A stretch of 64,000 nt of DNA. Origin: Synchiropus splendidus (lineage: Eukaryota > Chordata > Actinopteri > Syngnathiformes > Callionymidae). Of the stretch, positions 60,781-64,000 are shown in pieces (the first letter of the stretch is position 1; each line of letters starts with the position of its first letter). The stretch is taken from positions 17,178,501 to 17,242,500 of the forward strand of contig NC_071335.1 of NCBI RefSeq assembly GCF_027744825.2. Reading direction: 5' to 3'. Below the pieces are notes generated by a model. It searched no databases and was not told the origin of the DNA. It saw nothing but the letters and a program-made list of their open reading frames with translations. The position numbers were made by a program, and so were the translations under genes.

Positions 60781-63700
60781 CTGAAAGTGGCACACAAAAA
60801 GGCAAACGTAAATAATGTGATTTTATTGTACGGTCGCTGTGGAGGGCAGCTCCTCTGCGGCGCTGCGGAGGAGCTACGTTGACAGTGAGCTTGTACAAAA
60901 TGGAAAATAATGAAATGTTAATGTCCCGGCTCGATAGAATCGAAGGCAGGTTTGGGTGTCTGATCAATGCGACAACAGTTTTCTCTCGACAGCAGTTTCT
61001 CTTCGATCGGCTGCTGAGGAAATCCCGAGTCCAACGCTTCCACGATTTATACCAAAGTGCTGGAGTCAACCTGAAACTTGCCCTGGCTGACGACAAATTG
61101 ATGCGCCTTGGAGCTCGACTGCAAGTCAGATTGGAAGGCTCTGTCTGCCTGCAAACCACCGGCATTGATATTTAAGTGAATCCCAGCTGAGCGTGATTTT
61201 ATGACCTCTGTGCCCGAGCGTTTGAGGCAACTGTCTCCTGCATGTCAAGCAATATGAACGCAGACATTGTGAGTATACATCCAAAAAAAAATGCGGTTAT
61301 TATGCAGCATCCTTATTGTCTGGCCGCAGGAGGCTCAAATTTGACGTTATAAAAGTGCAGATATGCACTTCTCTTCTGCTTACTCTCACAGTTCACACCG
61401 TCTTGTTTCCTCTCTTCCTTCGTCTTAAAGAGCCGTCAACGCAGCATTCTTTTGCAAACAAGACGTCAAGTGAGTCGTGCGGGCAAAACCAGCTTGTTAC
61501 GTAAAGAAACTCAAGGCTATATTCCTGCAACGCACATAAAAATGGAATATCCAGCGGTACACAACGGGGGAAATGTGTGGTAATCACTTTTCCGGCTCAA
61601 AAGTGTGTCCCAGGTAATGAGGCTAAAAAGGCTGGTGCCAGGCGGATACACCAAGTGCTCCCCTGCTGGCCACCGTGGCCTTTAAATCTTCATTACATCT
61701 GCCACATGCAAGAACCACGGCCGTGGTGACGCCCAGGAGAAAACATGGTCTCGTGATGTAGAACATAATACGTCATGAAGATTTATCTCCACCGATAAGG
61801 AAGCAGCCACATCACTGCACATGTGAAAAAAGAGGTCTGAACCAACAAACAGATTCTATTTCAATTGGAATAGAGGATCTGCTGCTGAGGACTGAGGTTG
61901 GACTGCCCTGAAGATACCATCCAAACCAAAGCAACACGGTGACCTCTTGAGGAGTGCGATCTCTGGAGGGTTTCTGATGGTGTCTGTGGAAGACGCTACA
62001 ACAGTGTGGCAACTAGTTTCTTGCTGAAAAAAAAATTCTTTGAGTGTCTTCGCTGCAGTAACTTACACTTCCATCTCGAGATCCGTCCTTGGTATCCATC
62101 CTTCTGCTCTGTCTTGGATGACTGATTTCCTCAAAAGAGGGTCAATAAAGTGTCACCTAATCTCAAATTAACTTGTATACTCTCAACTCAACTTCAAGCC
62201 CTGGTATATTTTGAAGCCCCTCAGCATTGACAACACAGTATTCCTACTGGAAAGAACCCTCTTCGGTCATTTCCACACGCTGATCTAAGGGGGGATTTAA
62301 AAACAATACACTGATCACCCTCCTGAGCTCCTTGAGGAGCACGGGGATTTTAAATGTCTATGATAGAGAAGCCCTTGTCCTGCAGAACTCTCGGCACAGC
62401 AATAGAAGAGCAAAGAATGGTTACCATTCCATCAAGAGGGAGGATATTTTGCTGTCAACCAGGTTCCAAAAGTGATGCCATTTTTTCAATGATGAACAAG
62501 CAGCCTCCTCAGCAAGATCAAAACTTGAAAAAGGTCACTGTTTCAAATCTCTGTACCTTAACAGATAGAGTATGGTCATTCAGTATTGCAATATATTCAC
62601 AGAGGAGCCGTTATAATTCAATAACAATCATAGTTTCCATTGCCAGATCCATACCAGCGACACATTTTTTTTCTGTCCAAATCCTGCATTTGTCAAAGTA
62701 AAGACACAGACATGAACTACAGTCTAATGAAACATGGTTTTAAATGTCACCTTTACAGGCTCCTGAGTGGTCGGTCCAGCCATAAGAGCAGCTCGCCTTC
62801 AAACTTCTACCAAAATGCTGACTTGCCACATCTTCATCCGTTGGTCAGTTCTGTCATCCTGCAAGCGCTTCACACACACTGCCTCCCCCAGCATCCTCAC
62901 GTGTTCTCCTCTGGCTCCAGACTGTGTGTGTGTTTCCACACACTGGGACAGGAGAGGAGGTGGAGAAAGACCAGCCCTCCTGCTCTAGTAACCAATACAA
63001 AGCATCGCCTCCACCCCCTCCTACCATTTCCTTTGCTGTCTTCCTTCATCTGAGATAACTTAAGACCACAACTACTTCGACAGGCAGGACAGAGCGATGT
63101 TGTTCAGATGGTGTCGATGAGCCACAGTGTAGGACATCTGCAGCTTGGCAGACACATTAAGAGAAACATCATCAACGACAAATGTTAAAGTTGCTATTTG
63201 GAAACAGGCACTTAAATCTCAAATATTGTTGAGTTAAATCAGTAATTCCCTGTTAACAGACATTTTTGTCGACTCACTGTAAAACATATTCCATATATAA
63301 CGACACTTGGCAAGTGCAAAAACAACTGAAGGCCTGGGGGGCAAAATGTGGCCACAAGAGTCACAGACACGGTTGAAAACTGCATCAAAAACTAGCAGAG
63401 CATGTTTCGATCATGAAATCAGGTTTATCACATACATGTCTTTAATGTCTGATCTGCAGTTGAGGAGGGTGGAGGCGGGGCAAAGACGGGCTGACCAATA
63501 GGAAGGGTTCTGTTCTCCTTGGTAACTCGGTGTTTACCTTTAATGGAGGAGACAGATGTTTTTTTATCCAGTTCTGTCTCAGGTAGGTCTGAGTCCGATT
63601 CGCCCCCTGCTGTGAAGCCTCGCAGCTCTGTGCCTCAAACGGTGTTCCTGCCGGGCAAAAATCTATTTACCACCATTGGCTTGACCACCTTATTTCTTTG

Positions 63701-64000
63701 TCACATCTTAGCACTACGAATCGTCGTCACCTCAGACATGAACTGATGACGGACCTCCGCCACGGCTATAACTGAATGTGGTGTTTGACAGCCAAAACTA
63801 AACATAAAAAAGTTCTGTCATGTTTATTTTACAAGGAATTAGCAAAAACAAGCTGCATAATGCGCAGCGTCTTGACTGATCCACGCTACTCTCACAACAT
63901 GTTGAACAAAGTGAGAGAGATTTTATTGATGATCGAGAAGATTTTAGTCAGTGAAGTACAGATCCAGATGTCAGAAAGGATCAATGAATAGTCTGGTCAT
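60781..64000. other. Right-hand flank, no gene confirmed
   Basis: This block should contain or precede the missing first exon(s) of pld5, but I could not find a sequence resembling the known PLD5 N-terminus. Frames of note are 60900-61175 (plus, 91 residues, unrecognised) and an exon-like stretch at about 63540-63635. Neither is strong enough to call. No repeats of large size were noticed. Confidence 0.4.

Overview
The window is vertebrate nuclear DNA, almost certainly from a ray-finned (teleost) fish. The genes are split by short introns with GT-AG borders. Intergenic DNA is AT-rich and full of small DNA transposons, LINE tails and microsatellites. The proteins resemble vertebrate families with fish-like divergence. 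There are no prokaryotic operons, CRISPR arrays or phage modules, and I recognise no tRNA or rRNA gene. Exon borders were worked out by hand from splice sites and reading phase. In every multi-exon model except one exon of the ccdc88-like gene the phases close exactly, which is the strongest support for these models.

Layout from left to right: an internal exon of an RNF24/RNF122-type membrane RING ubiquitin ligase (minus, rest outside the window); calhm1 (minus, 2 exons); itprip (plus, one coding exon); a ZP3-type egg-coat gene (minus, 7 exons); rab40c (plus, 6 exons); wfikkn1 (plus, 2 exons); mettl26 (minus, 6 exons); a 28-exon girdin/daple-family coiled-coil gene (ccdc88-like, minus, about 17 kb); and a pld5 gene (minus, 9 exons found, N-terminus not found). 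The last 3 kb and several intergenic blocks show no convincing gene.

The genes do not form one pathway. The order joins blocks that are separate in mammals: calhm1-itprip (linked on human 10q24-25), rab40c-wfikkn1-mettl26 (linked on human 16p13.3), and a ccdc88/pld5 block. The window therefore probably crosses ancestral linkage breakpoints. Gene orientation includes divergent pairs (calhm1/itprip, zp3/rab40c), a convergent pair (wfikkn1/mettl26, stops about 400 bp apart) and a tandem minus-strand run (pld5, ccdc88-like, mettl26).

I found no obviously new multi-gene system. The points most worth checking are: the PLD5 pseudo-enzyme, which has one broken and one intact HKD motif; the girdin-family protein, which has a rewritten central segment and no recognisable G-protein-activating motif; a GC-AG intron in rab40c; a large foldback element in a rab40c intron; a multi-copy hAT-like MITE family, one copy filling the calhm1 intron; and a perfect 27-bp inverted repeat inside a rearranged LINE copy.
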